IMG/VR virus record: IMGVR_UViG_3300044970_001476
Span: 1 to 36,477 of that record
Source of the DNA: a virus
Length of the DNA: 36,477 bases
Direction: 5' to 3' (one strand)
Shown: in pieces, positions 16,608-24,573 of the stretch
Numbering within the stretch: the stretch's first letter is position 1
How the letters are laid out: each line of letters opens with the position of its first letter
The notes under the pieces: generated by a model
Seen by the model: the letters and a program-made list of their open reading frames with translations, nothing else
Told to the model about the DNA's origin: nothing
Database searches by the model: none
Made by a program: the position numbers and the translations under genes

Positions 16608-18326
16608 TTATTTTTCTATTTGAATCCCTTTTTGTTGTAAAAGTTTTCTGTATTCTGACTCTGAATACCCTGCATTTTTAGCTTTTCCGGCTATTTCAGA
16701 TTCTTTTATTGTTTTTCTTGTTGTTGTAGGTGAGGCAGCGCTTGCTCCACTTGGCTTGTTAATTCCGTAATAATCGTAAATATCTCCGCTTGGTTTCTCA
16801 CCGGCTAAGTCATAAACAGGGTTTTTGCCTCTGTAATTTACATAAGATGCATAAAGAGGAGCCACATCCTGCCATTTTGCAAATACGGTTTTGGAAACAT
16901 CTTTTGTTCCCGATTTGTATGTTATAGCACCCTCGGCCCAAGGCTCCCATTCAATGTGTCCGCTTGGAACTGTATAGTTATGCTTTTTAATTATATCAAA
17001 TGTTTCTTCCGTCATTACCGAACCAGCCCTTACCGCAGAAATAACATTTCCTGTGTCATCTCTTACTACAAAATCTTTTTTAACGGTAGGAAGATAAACA
17101 CCATTCTGATACCTGAAATCAACAGGAGTTACCGAGTCTTTTAATCGTAAAGTTCCCGCTTCTTTGGTTTCATCTAAATTAACATAACTTCTGATGTTCA
17201 TCTTGTCAAGCTCACCTTGTTGACCGGGTGTTCCGTAGGCAAATGCCCCTTCGGGGAAGCTGACAGTTGTTTTGGCAACACCTGCGCTTGATATTTGACC
17301 CGCCGGCATTTTTCTTGCCACACCTTCATATTGCTGAGAAACGGGTGGTCTTTCCCCTGCACCCATATTTATTCCGATATTTATTCCGCCCGTTCCGCTT
17401 TCAACATCCGACTTGGCAACCAAATCTTTGTAATAATAGTCCTGAGCGTATTTACGGGGATTCTCATATACGGCTTGCTCTTCGGGAGTCAACCTGTTAA
17501 ACTCATACCTCATCTGATTTTCAAAGCGAATATCACCTTGATAAAATCTGTCAAGTATTCTCTTGGCCTCCTCCTCTTTTACCTCTTTTGTTAAAGTTTT
17601 TTTCTTGCCTTCCAAGTCTCCCTGAGCAGACATGTTAAAAATCTTTGCAGCCTCGGCAGATGCTACCGGCATCCACGTTGTAACAGGATATTGCTTTGGA
17701 ACCTGCAATAAGTCGCCTCTTTTTTCGTTTTGCGTGAGTAGCGCAGCATATTGCCTTACATCATCTTCATCATAACTCCCTTCGGGAAGGGCAGACATTC
17801 TTTGCTTAGCCGCTTCAAGATTTCTATTGTACGCCTCGGCAACTCCGGGATAATAATTTTCTGTTGCAAATTCGGGATTTTCAAATACTGTAAAATTTTC
17901 AGAAGCAACATCCCGCAATGCCCCTGCATCTCTGTTTACTGCATTTTGTGCAGCTAAATATTGTGTATAATTTGAATTTACGGCATTTACAAGTCCGTCA
18001 TTAAATGTTTTAAACAGACTTGCTTTTTGCGCAACTTCGTTTTGACGGCCTTCTGTAAAAGCTTTTGTTATCCAATCGGATTGTTTTGATTGTAAATTTG
18101 TGGCAACGCCTATGTATTTTGTCCAATTCGGGGCTTTTGTTGATGCTAATTTTAATGCATCTTCTTTTTGCTTTTCATCGGCCTTTTTCTTTTCCTGCAT
18201 CATGGCAAGTTTGGCCTGCCCTTTCATCAGCTCTGCCTGATAAGGGTCATAGGATGTCCAAGGCGCTTTAAATGCAGCACCCGTTGCGTCCTGTCCGGTA
18301 TATACTAAGCCAAGTGGATCTGCCAT
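16608..18326 (-). CDS. Internal virion-type protein, 572 aa
   Basis: A 572-aa protein starting MADPLGLVYTGQDATGAAF. Residues about 30-240 are helical and charged (MKGQAKLAMMQEKKKADEKQKEDALK and following, coiled-coil-like), and the remainder is beta-rich with a C-terminal basic helix (ESEYRKLLQQKGIQIEK). No enzyme motif or membrane segment is visible. Long helical proteins of this type, lying between a Q-rich membrane-active protein and a giant protein, are common among podoviral internal core/ejection proteins. It starts 3 nt after the 280-aa gene stop and ends 1 nt before the next start. A variant of the dispersed repeat (16729-16744) encodes SAASP near the C-terminus. Role inferred. Confidence 0.6.
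   Translation of the reverse strand: MADPLGLVYTGQDATGAAFKAPWTSYDPYQAELMKGQAKLAMMQEKKKADEKQKEDALKLASTKAPNWTKYIGVATNLQSKQSDWITKAFTEGRQNEVAQKASLFKTFNDGLVNAVNSNYTQYLAAQNAVNRDAGALRDVASENFTVFENPEFATENYYPGVAEAYNRNLEAAKQRMSALPEGSYDEDDVRQYAALLTQNEKRGDLLQVPKQYPVTTWMPVASAEAAKIFNMSAQGDLEGKKKTLTKEVKEEEAKRILDRFYQGDIRFENQMRYEFNRLTPEEQAVYENPRKYAQDYYYKDLVAKSDVESGTGGINIGINMGAGERPPVSQQYEGVARKMPAGQISSAGVAKTTVSFPEGAFAYGTPGQQGELDKMNIRSYVNLDETKEAGTLRLKDSVTPVDFRYQNGVYLPTVKKDFVVRDDTGNVISAVRAGSVMTEETFDIIKKHNYTVPSGHIEWEPWAEGAITYKSGTKDVSKTVFAKWQDVAPLYASYVNYRGKNPVYDLAGEKPSGDIYDYYGINKPSGASAASPTTTRKTIKESEIAGKAKNAGYSESEYRKLLQQKGIQIEK
16729..16744 (+). repeat. Dispersed repeat, one mismatch (GGTGAGGCAGCGCTTG)
   Basis: Differs from the 16-bp consensus by a single A-to-G change. 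On the minus strand it encodes S-A-A-S-P in the C-terminal linker of the 572-aa protein. Confidence 0.75.
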
Positions 18327-18329
18327 GTT

Positions 18330-19172
18330 TTATTGTGGATTAACCGGTTGATACCAAGGGTTTGCCTGAATTAAAGGAAATTGATTTGGCTGCTGATAAT
18401 TTGGAATATCGCTACCCATCATTTGTGACCAATTCAAATTATTTACAGCAGGCGCAGCTGTGCTTGCACCCGGTTGAATCTGTTGATTTTTATTGTATAA
18501 ATTCTTGTAAAAATCCATCATTTCCTTATTCTGCTGCTGCGCTCCGTAAGTACCCAAAGCCCCCGTTACACCTCCGAGAATGTTGCTCATCGCAGCATTT
18601 GTCAATGCAGATTTAGCAGCCATTGATTGTTGATAAGGCTGATTTACGTTGTAATCCCAAACGCCTTGTTGAGCCTGTCCGTATTGGTTCAATGCCTGAT
18701 TCAATGCCTGCTGCTGTCCCAATCTGAACTCCTGCTGACGGCCCTGCATACCTTGTAATGCCTCCAACTCTTTTGCGTAAATATCCGAAACGGCTCCCGC
18801 AGCCCCGGCAGTTCCTCCCGTGATTTCTTTTATATTTTGTGTGGCGGCAGCACCCTGTTGCCTGATTTGATTCAGCATGGCATCCGTGCCGGGTGCTTTT
18901 TCCATAGCGGCCAATCTTCTCTGATTCTCCAACGCCTCTTTTTGTGCGGACGGAATGTCCATGATGGGTCTCTGTTTTCTCTGCCTTGAGGCCATGCCAG
19001 CCTGAACAGCACCCAACACCAACGGAATGGCCGCAGCGACAATGTTTGCCCAATTCTTAGCCATGCCCTTTGTGTGCGGTGGTTTGCAAAATAAATCAAG
19101 AACGACTGCAAGTGCTATAAGGCTTGCAAAGAAAATAAAGTCGTTTGTTGTTATGGAATCTATAATTATCAT
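18330..19172 (-). CDS. Gln-rich internal virion protein with N-terminal membrane segments
   Basis: The chosen ATG (MIIIDSITTNDF) gives 280 aa; a longer TTG-start frame to 19190 would begin inside the TACATTTG promoter box. Two hydrophobic segments are visible near the N-terminus: FIFFASLIALAVVLDLF (about 11-28) and ANIVAAAIPLVLGAVQAGMA (about 40-60). The rest is rich in Gln, Ala, Gly and Asn with helical repeats (GQQQALNQALNQYGQAQQG). Small Ala/Gln-rich proteins with an N-terminal membrane-active segment resemble T7 gp14-type ejection proteins. It is the first gene of the unit that continues through the 572-aa, 985-aa, ferritin-like and giant genes, under the promoter at 19188-19219. Function inferred. 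Confidence 0.6.
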   Translation of the reverse strand: MIIIDSITTNDFIFFASLIALAVVLDLFCKPPHTKGMAKNWANIVAAAIPLVLGAVQAGMASRQRKQRPIMDIPSAQKEALENQRRLAAMEKAPGTDAMLNQIRQQGAAATQNIKEITGGTAGAAGAVSDIYAKELEALQGMQGRQQEFRLGQQQALNQALNQYGQAQQGVWDYNVNQPYQQSMAAKSALTNAAMSNILGGVTGALGTYGAQQQNKEMMDFYKNLYNKNQQIQPGASTAAPAVNNLNWSQMMGSDIPNYQQPNQFPLIQANPWYQPVNPQ

Positions 19173-19187
19173 CGCCTTATGTTTAGG

Positions 19188-19219
19188 CAAATGTAAGTCA
19201 AATATAAATTATTAGCAAA
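19188..19219 (-). promoter_or_regulatory. Bacteroidota promoter, TTTG-N20-TACATTTG
   Basis: On the minus strand TTTG (19216-19219) is exactly 20 nt upstream of TACATTTG (19188-19195), which is 15 nt from the ATG at 19172. It probably drives the five-gene internal virion/ferritin/giant-protein unit. Confidence 0.75.
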
Positions 19220-19228
19220 TGTTTTTAC

Positions 19229-19251
19229 GGAGAGGCTACCTTTGCCTCACC
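19229..19251. repeat. Inverted form of the dispersed repeat: two 8-bp arms, 7-bp centre
   Basis: GGAGAGGC and GCCTCACC flank a 7-bp centre (TACCTTT); the arms pair except at one position. It lies between the stop at 19252 and the -33 box at 19216. No U-tract follows on either strand, so it is not a canonical terminator. A similar element with the same flanking T-run lies at 30921-30951. Confidence 0.65.
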
Positions 19252-20064
19252 TTAATACCCTTGTTTCTTACGCATTTCTGCGCTTTGTTTCAAATATGGC
19301 TGTCTTAAATTATCTGCAATATATCCGATAATCAGGTTTGCAATCTCAGGTTTTACCTCATCACTCCACTCAAGCTCCTGCGTCTGACTGATTACCTGAC
19401 CGACAGTCTGCCCCGTTCTTGAAACCTCGCCAAGCTGCAACATGTATATCTGCCCCTGAGCCAAGAAATAATAACTTCCGTCAGGGCGGATGATATAATC
19501 CAACAAGGGCTTTTTAGGCATACGCAGATACACAAAGTTTATGTATTGATTTGCCCACTTCGGCCTAAACTCAATGTATTTATTCTGAAAGTTGCAATAA
19601 GGAAATGCATCTACGTTTTTATTTTTCACATAGCTGCCTATTCTGTCTACAAATCCCGCATCGGTTAATATCTCAATATTTCGCGGTATGAGGCTGTTTG
19701 GCATATCGCACTCATCGCCCATAGCTTGTACATAAGACATCCGTACAAAATGAACATAGTCAGATGGTATCTGCGCTACTCCGTTTTGAATTTGGAGAGG
19801 CGAGGGATCGTCTGCTCCGGGGCCACCCATATTTACCTTGCAATCTTTAAGGTTATCAAGTATTCTCTGCGTAACTTCAAAAGCTACGGGAGGCAATGGT
19901 GCGCCGGGGCGGTACATCTGAGGCAATCCGTACAGATATGAAAACATTTCCGTGTTGGCAATGCCCAAATCCACATTGAATTGGTCAAGACGATAGGTAT
20001 TACCCGATTGGTCTTTGTTTACCCTTGTGAATATGTGGTCGTATATATCTTTTAAAAGAAGCAT
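19252..20064 (-). CDS. Structural protein, head-tail adaptor candidate, 270 aa
   Basis: A 270-aa soluble protein beginning MLLLKDIYDHIFTRVNKDQ, with an alpha-helical N-terminus, a beta-rich middle (IQIPSDYVHF-like region, YIEFRPKWANQYINFVYLRMP) and a C-terminal helix (EIANLIIGYIADNLRQPYLKQSAEMRKKQGY). The 'IP.DY.....' segment and helix arrangement resemble podoviral adaptor/tail-tube-type proteins, but I cannot assign a family. It follows the fibre genes with a 3-nt gap and is the last gene of that unit. The role in head-tail joining is inferred from size and position. Confidence 0.5.
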   Translation of the reverse strand: MLLLKDIYDHIFTRVNKDQSGNTYRLDQFNVDLGIANTEMFSYLYGLPQMYRPGAPLPPVAFEVTQRILDNLKDCKVNMGGPGADDPSPLQIQNGVAQIPSDYVHFVRMSYVQAMGDECDMPNSLIPRNIEILTDAGFVDRIGSYVKNKNVDAFPYCNFQNKYIEFRPKWANQYINFVYLRMPKKPLLDYIIRPDGSYYFLAQGQIYMLQLGEVSRTGQTVGQVISQTQELEWSDEVKPEIANLIIGYIADNLRQPYLKQSAEMRKKQGY

Positions 20065-20067
20065 CTA

Positions 20068-21177
20068 TTATGGAGCAATATTGCTTACAACGCGATACAA
20101 TACACTTACCTCTATTGTGCTGTTTCCGGCAGTCGGATTTCCTCCGCTTACTGTTAAATAAACAGGGGCATTTAATGCAAGTTGATTTTGAACTTCACTT
20201 ACAAGAGGAACCTCATCAAATTTATATCTTCTCTGTTGTGTTGTTTTTAAGCAATCACACTCAAACATAATTCCGGGGCCGCTAAATAATTGCAAGTTGG
20301 TATGAGAAGCGTAAGGGGCTGACAAGGTTAAAACCCTCACGGTTGCACTTACGACATCTATGTATGTACCTGCGCCTTGTGCCGGAACGATTACAACAGG
20401 AATTGTATGCAAGGTTAAAATGTTTGCTGACGAAACCGAAACGGTCAGCTCCTTTAACTGAGTTCCCGTAAATCCTATCCCGCTTGTTGTGGCAGCAAGC
20501 CCACCCGCAGGGTCAAGTTTAACCTTTAATCCCGTGGCACTTTTTTCAAGACCGGATGTAGAATCATATTTTACACCAAGCTCATTAGCCACTATTTCAA
20601 GCGATGGGTTTGCAGCTTGAAGATTTACCCCGATACCATTGCTGTTTTTTGTAATGGCTCTTGACGGGTCAAGTTTAACACCAAGCTCATTTGTTGATAC
20701 CTGCAAAGATGGCTGTACGGCCTCAAGATTCGGAATGACACCGCCGCTTCCATTTCTTGCCATTCCGGAGCCTGCAATGTCGTTTTCTAACTTAACGGCG
20801 GGAACAGAGTTGTCAACAATTTCAGAACCTTCAAAACTTGCAGAACCGCCTGAAGAATTATAAATTGAACGCTCCCAAGTTGCCCCGTTGTATCTGTAAA
20901 CAATCAGACATGGCCGAAGTGCATTTATATCAGGAACAATATCTCCGTTTATGGTAAATTTACTTGCCCCTGCCGTATTGATCCCCCCGACAATATTAAA
21001 GTCAAGGCGACATCCGCTAAACGGAGTTCCGGTAAATGCTATTGCCTTTGTTCCGGTAATTTGACTTCCCCTGTCAATAGTCACACGATATTCAAATGCC
21101 GTAGTGTCTGTAACATCAATAGATAATGTCTGTCCCGTTATGCCCAAAAAGGCTATTTCACTAATCGCTGTTTTCAT
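20068..21177 (-). CDS. Repeat-containing tail fibre protein, 369 aa
   Basis: Residues about 125-240 contain imperfect fibre repeats of the form 'psL.v..nelGVKlDps.gi....nGigV.l' (LQVSTNELGVKLDPSRA, LEIVANELGVKYDSTSG, SATGLKVKLDPAGG). Such short beta repeats are typical of trimeric phage fibre shafts. The N-terminal 120 residues are beta-rich and may bind the tail; the C-terminal 120 residues may be the tip. It lies between the Cys-rich tail protein (1-nt TAATG overlap) and the adaptor candidate (3-nt gap), a tightly coupled tail unit. Host receptor binding is the likely role, inferred from repeats and position. Confidence 0.7.
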   Translation of the reverse strand: MKTAISEIAFLGITGQTLSIDVTDTTAFEYRVTIDRGSQITGTKAIAFTGTPFSGCRLDFNIVGGINTAGASKFTINGDIVPDINALRPCLIVYRYNGATWERSIYNSSGGSASFEGSEIVDNSVPAVKLENDIAGSGMARNGSGGVIPNLEAVQPSLQVSTNELGVKLDPSRAITKNSNGIGVNLQAANPSLEIVANELGVKYDSTSGLEKSATGLKVKLDPAGGLAATTSGIGFTGTQLKELTVSVSSANILTLHTIPVVIVPAQGAGTYIDVVSATVRVLTLSAPYASHTNLQLFSGPGIMFECDCLKTTQQRRYKFDEVPLVSEVQNQLALNAPVYLTVSGGNPTAGNSTIEVSVLYRVVSNIAP

Positions 21178-23180
21178 TATTTTTTAAATGCTTTATATTG
21201 TGAATACTGACAAATTGCAGCCCCGCTTGGCACTAACGTAAAATATGTAGGAGCAATAACAAGCCCTGTTGTTGTTATGTCTGCAACAGTTATTGTTCCA
21301 AAATACATCGTGTCTGAATTTAATGTTCCTGACTCATTTACCAAGTATTGACCATGCTCAATTTTCCAAAATATGCTTGTTGCAGAAACCCTTACCAATG
21401 TCAGTTTGGAAACAAGCTGTCGCTCACCCCTTCCTGCCAAAAATCCTCTTAACGTAACAGGTGTTCCGTTTATTGAAAATCCACATCCCAATGGGGCTGT
21501 AACCAAATCTGCCACCGTAAAGACCGCCTCTGCTTCAACAACATCACCATTAACGGACAATGGATTATTTCCCGTAGCCAACGGCAACTGAATATCCATG
21601 CTTGTATAATCGCCATTGGTGCTTCTTGATTGAGATGTGGTAAATGAATCAATTAAAAACGCCTTGCTGTAAGTAACGGGCGCAGCACTCGGAACCCATG
21701 CAGAACCATTCCACATAAGATACTGATTCATTACGGGAGAAGGAGCTGTTACATCGCCCAAATCATCAAGCAAAAGATTTGTATTTTCCCATTCCGTGCC
21801 GTTCCATACCAATGTCTGACCGGCTTGAACGCTTGTTATTGTTACATCGGAGAGGCTTCCCAACGATGATGGGTTTGCCGAGATATATGATGCAATATTA
21901 GAGTCAAGTACCGATAAGTCAAGACATACGTTATATGTTGTTGTGTTTCCTACCGTGTTTGATGTAACTTCAATTCCGTTTCCGCAACTTGTGACAACAA
22001 CGGTATCTCCAGATCCGGCAGAAACTCCGCAAAGAGGCACAACGGGAACGGGCAATCCGTCATCATCTCCGTCACAGCACTCGCAATTTTCGCTTTTTGC
22101 TATGTTGATTATTTCGCTGAGATACTTGGCTTTATTTGTAAAATCCCCACAAGAGTGTGCGGCTGAATACAACATCCAAGCGGTAGTCATCTTAAACAGC
22201 TTGGGGAAAAACTCGGCAGCCCTTGACGGATTTGTCTGAAGATATGACTCGTATTTATTGCGAAGGTTTGCCATGCATGAATACACGCAGCAAAGACCTT
22301 CTGCGCAATCCACCGTGTATTCGTCCTGACCATAAACAACCATTTGAATTATAAGTCCTGTCGGCAAAACATATTCGACATTTGTAGTTATGGTTGTAGT
22401 CCAAGTTTTTGTAAAAATAGGCGAGACTGTGACCGTAGGCAAACTTGATGTTATAATGCCAATAACGGGAGCGCCATTAGCGCCAAGAGGTGCAGTTATT
22501 TTATGTATTCGAAAAAGATTATATGGTTGAATTGTGGTTCCGCAAACATTAATATTGTAATTTGTAATATCCCGGCTTACAATTACCGAACAATCACAAT
22601 CAATACTTGGCTGAATTTCAACAACAGGGGCGTCATAACAAAACTCATAATTATATGTCTTGTTTTCATATAAAAAATAAGAAATGAAAACCCCATTTTC
22701 AAGACCTCCAAAAGACTGTACTACATTAACTACCGTTTCACCTCCGATAAACTGAGAGGACACAACGGTATATGTTCCCGGATAACTTCCGGTGTTTATT
22801 TCAAACAAAAATCCCGGAACAAAAGTTGATGTCAAATCAACACCGCTTATGGTTAATTCTTGAGTACCTGTAATATCTGCGGTGTATGCGTATGATATTC
22901 TTATACGATAATCAACCGTATAGTTCCCCTGAATTGGATTGTTTTGTGAATTAATTGGCAGATTTTTTTGCAAAGAATCCGTTATTCCCGGTAGTATGTC
23001 CGGAGAATTAAAGTTTGTGTTGTTGTAAAACACACCTGAAGGCCCGGTAAAGGTAAGACACCCGGCCACATTAGCCGGATTAACTGATTGCCCTACATAG
23101 TTTGTAGTATCAGTAAAAAATATCGTTTTAGGCGCAAGGTTTAAAAAAAACTTCGTTTCCGCTGTTAGCAATAATGGCAT
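21177..23180 (-). CDS. Large Cys-rich tail fibre/appendage protein, 667 aa
   Basis: A 667-aa beta-rich protein. The central part (about 280-380) is unusually rich in Cys for a phage protein: DCDCS, VDCAEGLCCVYSC and ENCECCDGDDDG. The C-terminal half has two fibre-type repeats of the form 'LsDVt.t....gQ.L.WNGt.W' (GSLSDVTITSVQAGQTLVW and DDLGDVTAPSPVMNQYLMW), common in phage fibres. The C-terminus is a compact beta domain. No enzyme motif is evident. The Cys clusters may bind metal or form disulfides in the virion. It starts the fibre/adaptor unit, after a bidirectional terminator-like hairpin at 23211-23253. Confidence 0.65.
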   Translation of the reverse strand: MPLLLTAETKFFLNLAPKTIFFTDTTNYVGQSVNPANVAGCLTFTGPSGVFYNNTNFNSPDILPGITDSLQKNLPINSQNNPIQGNYTVDYRIRISYAYTADITGTQELTISGVDLTSTFVPGFLFEINTGSYPGTYTVVSSQFIGGETVVNVVQSFGGLENGVFISYFLYENKTYNYEFCYDAPVVEIQPSIDCDCSVIVSRDITNYNINVCGTTIQPYNLFRIHKITAPLGANGAPVIGIITSSLPTVTVSPIFTKTWTTTITTNVEYVLPTGLIIQMVVYGQDEYTVDCAEGLCCVYSCMANLRNKYESYLQTNPSRAAEFFPKLFKMTTAWMLYSAAHSCGDFTNKAKYLSEIINIAKSENCECCDGDDDGLPVPVVPLCGVSAGSGDTVVVTSCGNGIEVTSNTVGNTTTYNVCLDLSVLDSNIASYISANPSSLGSLSDVTITSVQAGQTLVWNGTEWENTNLLLDDLGDVTAPSPVMNQYLMWNGSAWVPSAAPVTYSKAFLIDSFTTSQSRSTNGDYTSMDIQLPLATGNNPLSVNGDVVEAEAVFTVADLVTAPLGCGFSINGTPVTLRGFLAGRGERQLVSKLTLVRVSATSIFWKIEHGQYLVNESGTLNSDTMYFGTITVADITTTGLVIAPTYFTLVPSGAAICQYSQYKAFKK

Positions 23181-23210
23181 GACAAATTATTTGGTCAAAA
23201 ATAAACAAAA

Positions 23211-23253
23211 AAATCTGACCTCTAACATTTTTTACATATTAAAGGTCAGATTT
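23211..23253. terminator. Hairpin with 11-bp arms, probable terminator
   Basis: AAATCTGACCT (23211-23221) and AGGTCAGATTT (23243-23253) are perfect inverted repeats around a 21-nt loop. On the minus strand the 3' arm ends in TTTTTTTGTTT, forming the U-tract. It separates the 397-aa gene from the fibre unit. Confidence 0.75.
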
Positions 23254-23270
23254 GTAAATTTTCAATTGAA

Positions 23271-24464
23271 TTACGCTTCCTGTTTAGGCATAAATTTTTT
23301 CAGCCTGTTCGCATTCAGCGTGTGAGACTGCTTGTTAGCCTTATCCTCTTCCTTGAGTTCCAAGTAAATCTGATAGGCTGCTGCGAAGTTTTTGCTTTGC
23401 TCCAATTCTTTGGCAAATGCAACCTTCTTCTCTACATCAGTCATTTCCTCAAGTGGTGAGACAACGCTTGGCGAAGCCACGGGAATTTGACCCGTTACCA
23501 CACTTTCAAGATAGTTAAATGTGCTTGCATCTTTCCTTACATGCTCAACAAGCGCACTCATCGGTTTCTGATTCGGGCCTTTCTTCACAATCACGTTGCC
23601 GAAATAGGCGGGCGTTCCGATAACATGCTTGTCGGCAATGTATCGCCATGACTGCGAATTGGAGTCAAATCCGAGGATTTCATTGTCAATGGCTTTCTGA
23701 GAAACTGCACGATACTTAAACTCGTTGATGTCGGAAAGAATCTTGGCAAAAAACGCATAACCCTTTTCATCATCACCTTCTGAGTATTCGCGTGTCTTTT
23801 CGTCTTTCTCAACACGGGTCAAAATTGTTTCACACAATAATTCCCGTCCGAGTTTCTGAGGATTTGACACTCCGTAGATGTAAGCAAGTTCAATGATTTT
23901 TTTATCGGTGAGGCCCGTTTCCGCTTCATCACCGGACAACAAGTGTTCAACCTTGGCTCTTACCTTGCGAGCTTCGTTTTTAACTTTAGCATCGGTGTCT
24001 TTATCTTCGATTTCAAAGTGGTGTACGCCTCCGGGTTTTGCACCTTTTCCGTTTTCAACGTATGGGCAGATATAATACAAAAACCAAAACAGCTCATAAT
24101 CCTGAGTTTTTAAAACACGAGGTTTGGAGAAACGCTCAACCGATGTAACGGATGTGGTTCCGTTTTCTGTTTTGATTCTCTGTCCGATTTCAACCAAACA
24201 ATACTCTCCGCTTTGTGTCGGTTTAAGATAATTTTCTGATTCGGGATTCATGTCAAGCATTGTATATGCAGAAAGAGGAAACGATCTTACCATAGGTGTT
24301 TCCTGAGCATATCGGCCTGTTGAACTTCCTGACGGAGAATAGATGGGAACTGTGCGCACGAAACGCTTGGGGAATTTAATTTTTTTCCCTTCGCCAATCA
24401 TTTTCATCAGTTCTCCCCTGAATTTTACGGGTATTTCTACCAACTTGTTGTTAATTACTATCAT
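23271..24464 (-). CDS. Unknown virion-module protein, 397 aa
   Basis: A 397-aa soluble protein directly downstream of the major capsid gene, with its own promoter (24482-24513) and terminator. The N-terminal half is beta-rich and basic (KKIKFPKRFVRTVPIYSPSG), the middle is helical and charged, and the C-terminal 60 residues form a helix-rich tail (EKKVAFAKELEQSKNFAAAYQIYLELKEED). I recognise no family or catalytic motif. VASPSVVSP near residue 330 is encoded partly by a one-mismatch copy of the dispersed repeat (23455-23470). The single-gene unit next to the capsid suggests an abundant structural or assembly protein; this is position-based inference. Confidence 0.55.
   Translation of the reverse strand: MIVINNKLVEIPVKFRGELMKMIGEGKKIKFPKRFVRTVPIYSPSGSSTGRYAQETPMVRSFPLSAYTMLDMNPESENYLKPTQSGEYCLVEIGQRIKTENGTTSVTSVERFSKPRVLKTQDYELFWFLYYICPYVENGKGAKPGGVHHFEIEDKDTDAKVKNEARKVRAKVEHLLSGDEAETGLTDKKIIELAYIYGVSNPQKLGRELLCETILTRVEKDEKTREYSEGDDEKGYAFFAKILSDINEFKYRAVSQKAIDNEILGFDSNSQSWRYIADKHVIGTPAYFGNVIVKKGPNQKPMSALVEHVRKDASTFNYLESVVTGQIPVASPSVVSPLEEMTDVEKKVAFAKELEQSKNFAAAYQIYLELKEEDKANKQSHTLNANRLKKFMPKQEA
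23455..23470 (+). repeat. Dispersed repeat, one mismatch (GGTGAGACAACGCTTG)
   Basis: Differs from the consensus by one base and encodes SVVSP on the minus strand. A synonymous VASP (GTG GCT TCG CCA) lies directly before it in the protein. Confidence 0.75.
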
Positions 24465-24481
24465 ATTACTTATTTTGTTTA

Positions 24482-24513
24482 CAAATGTAAAGTGTTTTTA
24501 TTTATTTTGCAAA
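24482..24513 (-). promoter_or_regulatory. Bacteroidota promoter, TTTG-N20-TACATTTG
   Basis: TTTG (24510-24513) and TACATTTG (24482-24489) are 20 nt apart on the minus strand; the ATG at 24464 is 17 nt downstream. The 20-bp plus-strand segment 24481-24500 is identical to 27181-27200, the promoter of the scaffold candidate. Confidence 0.8.
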
Positions 24514-24527
24514 TTTTAACAAATAAA

Positions 24528-24553
24528 AAAGCCCCGCATCGCTGCGAGGCTTT
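24528..24553 (-). terminator. Intrinsic terminator after the major capsid gene
   Basis: AAAGCCtCGC and GCGgGGCTTT pair (10-bp stem, one mismatch that becomes G-U) around a 6-nt loop on the minus strand, followed by TTTATTTG. It lies about 20 nt past the capsid stop codon. Confidence 0.85.
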
Positions 24554-24573
24554 CGTAGATGATATGCTTATGA

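Noticed and set aside
19188-19190. TTG start giving a 286-aa version of the Gln-rich virion protein
   Set aside because: The codon is the TTG of the TACATTTG box; the ATG at 19172 restores the spacing seen elsewhere.
20068-23180. Diversity-generating retroelement acting on the fibre genes
   Set aside because: No reverse transcriptase and no template/variable repeat pair were seen in the window.
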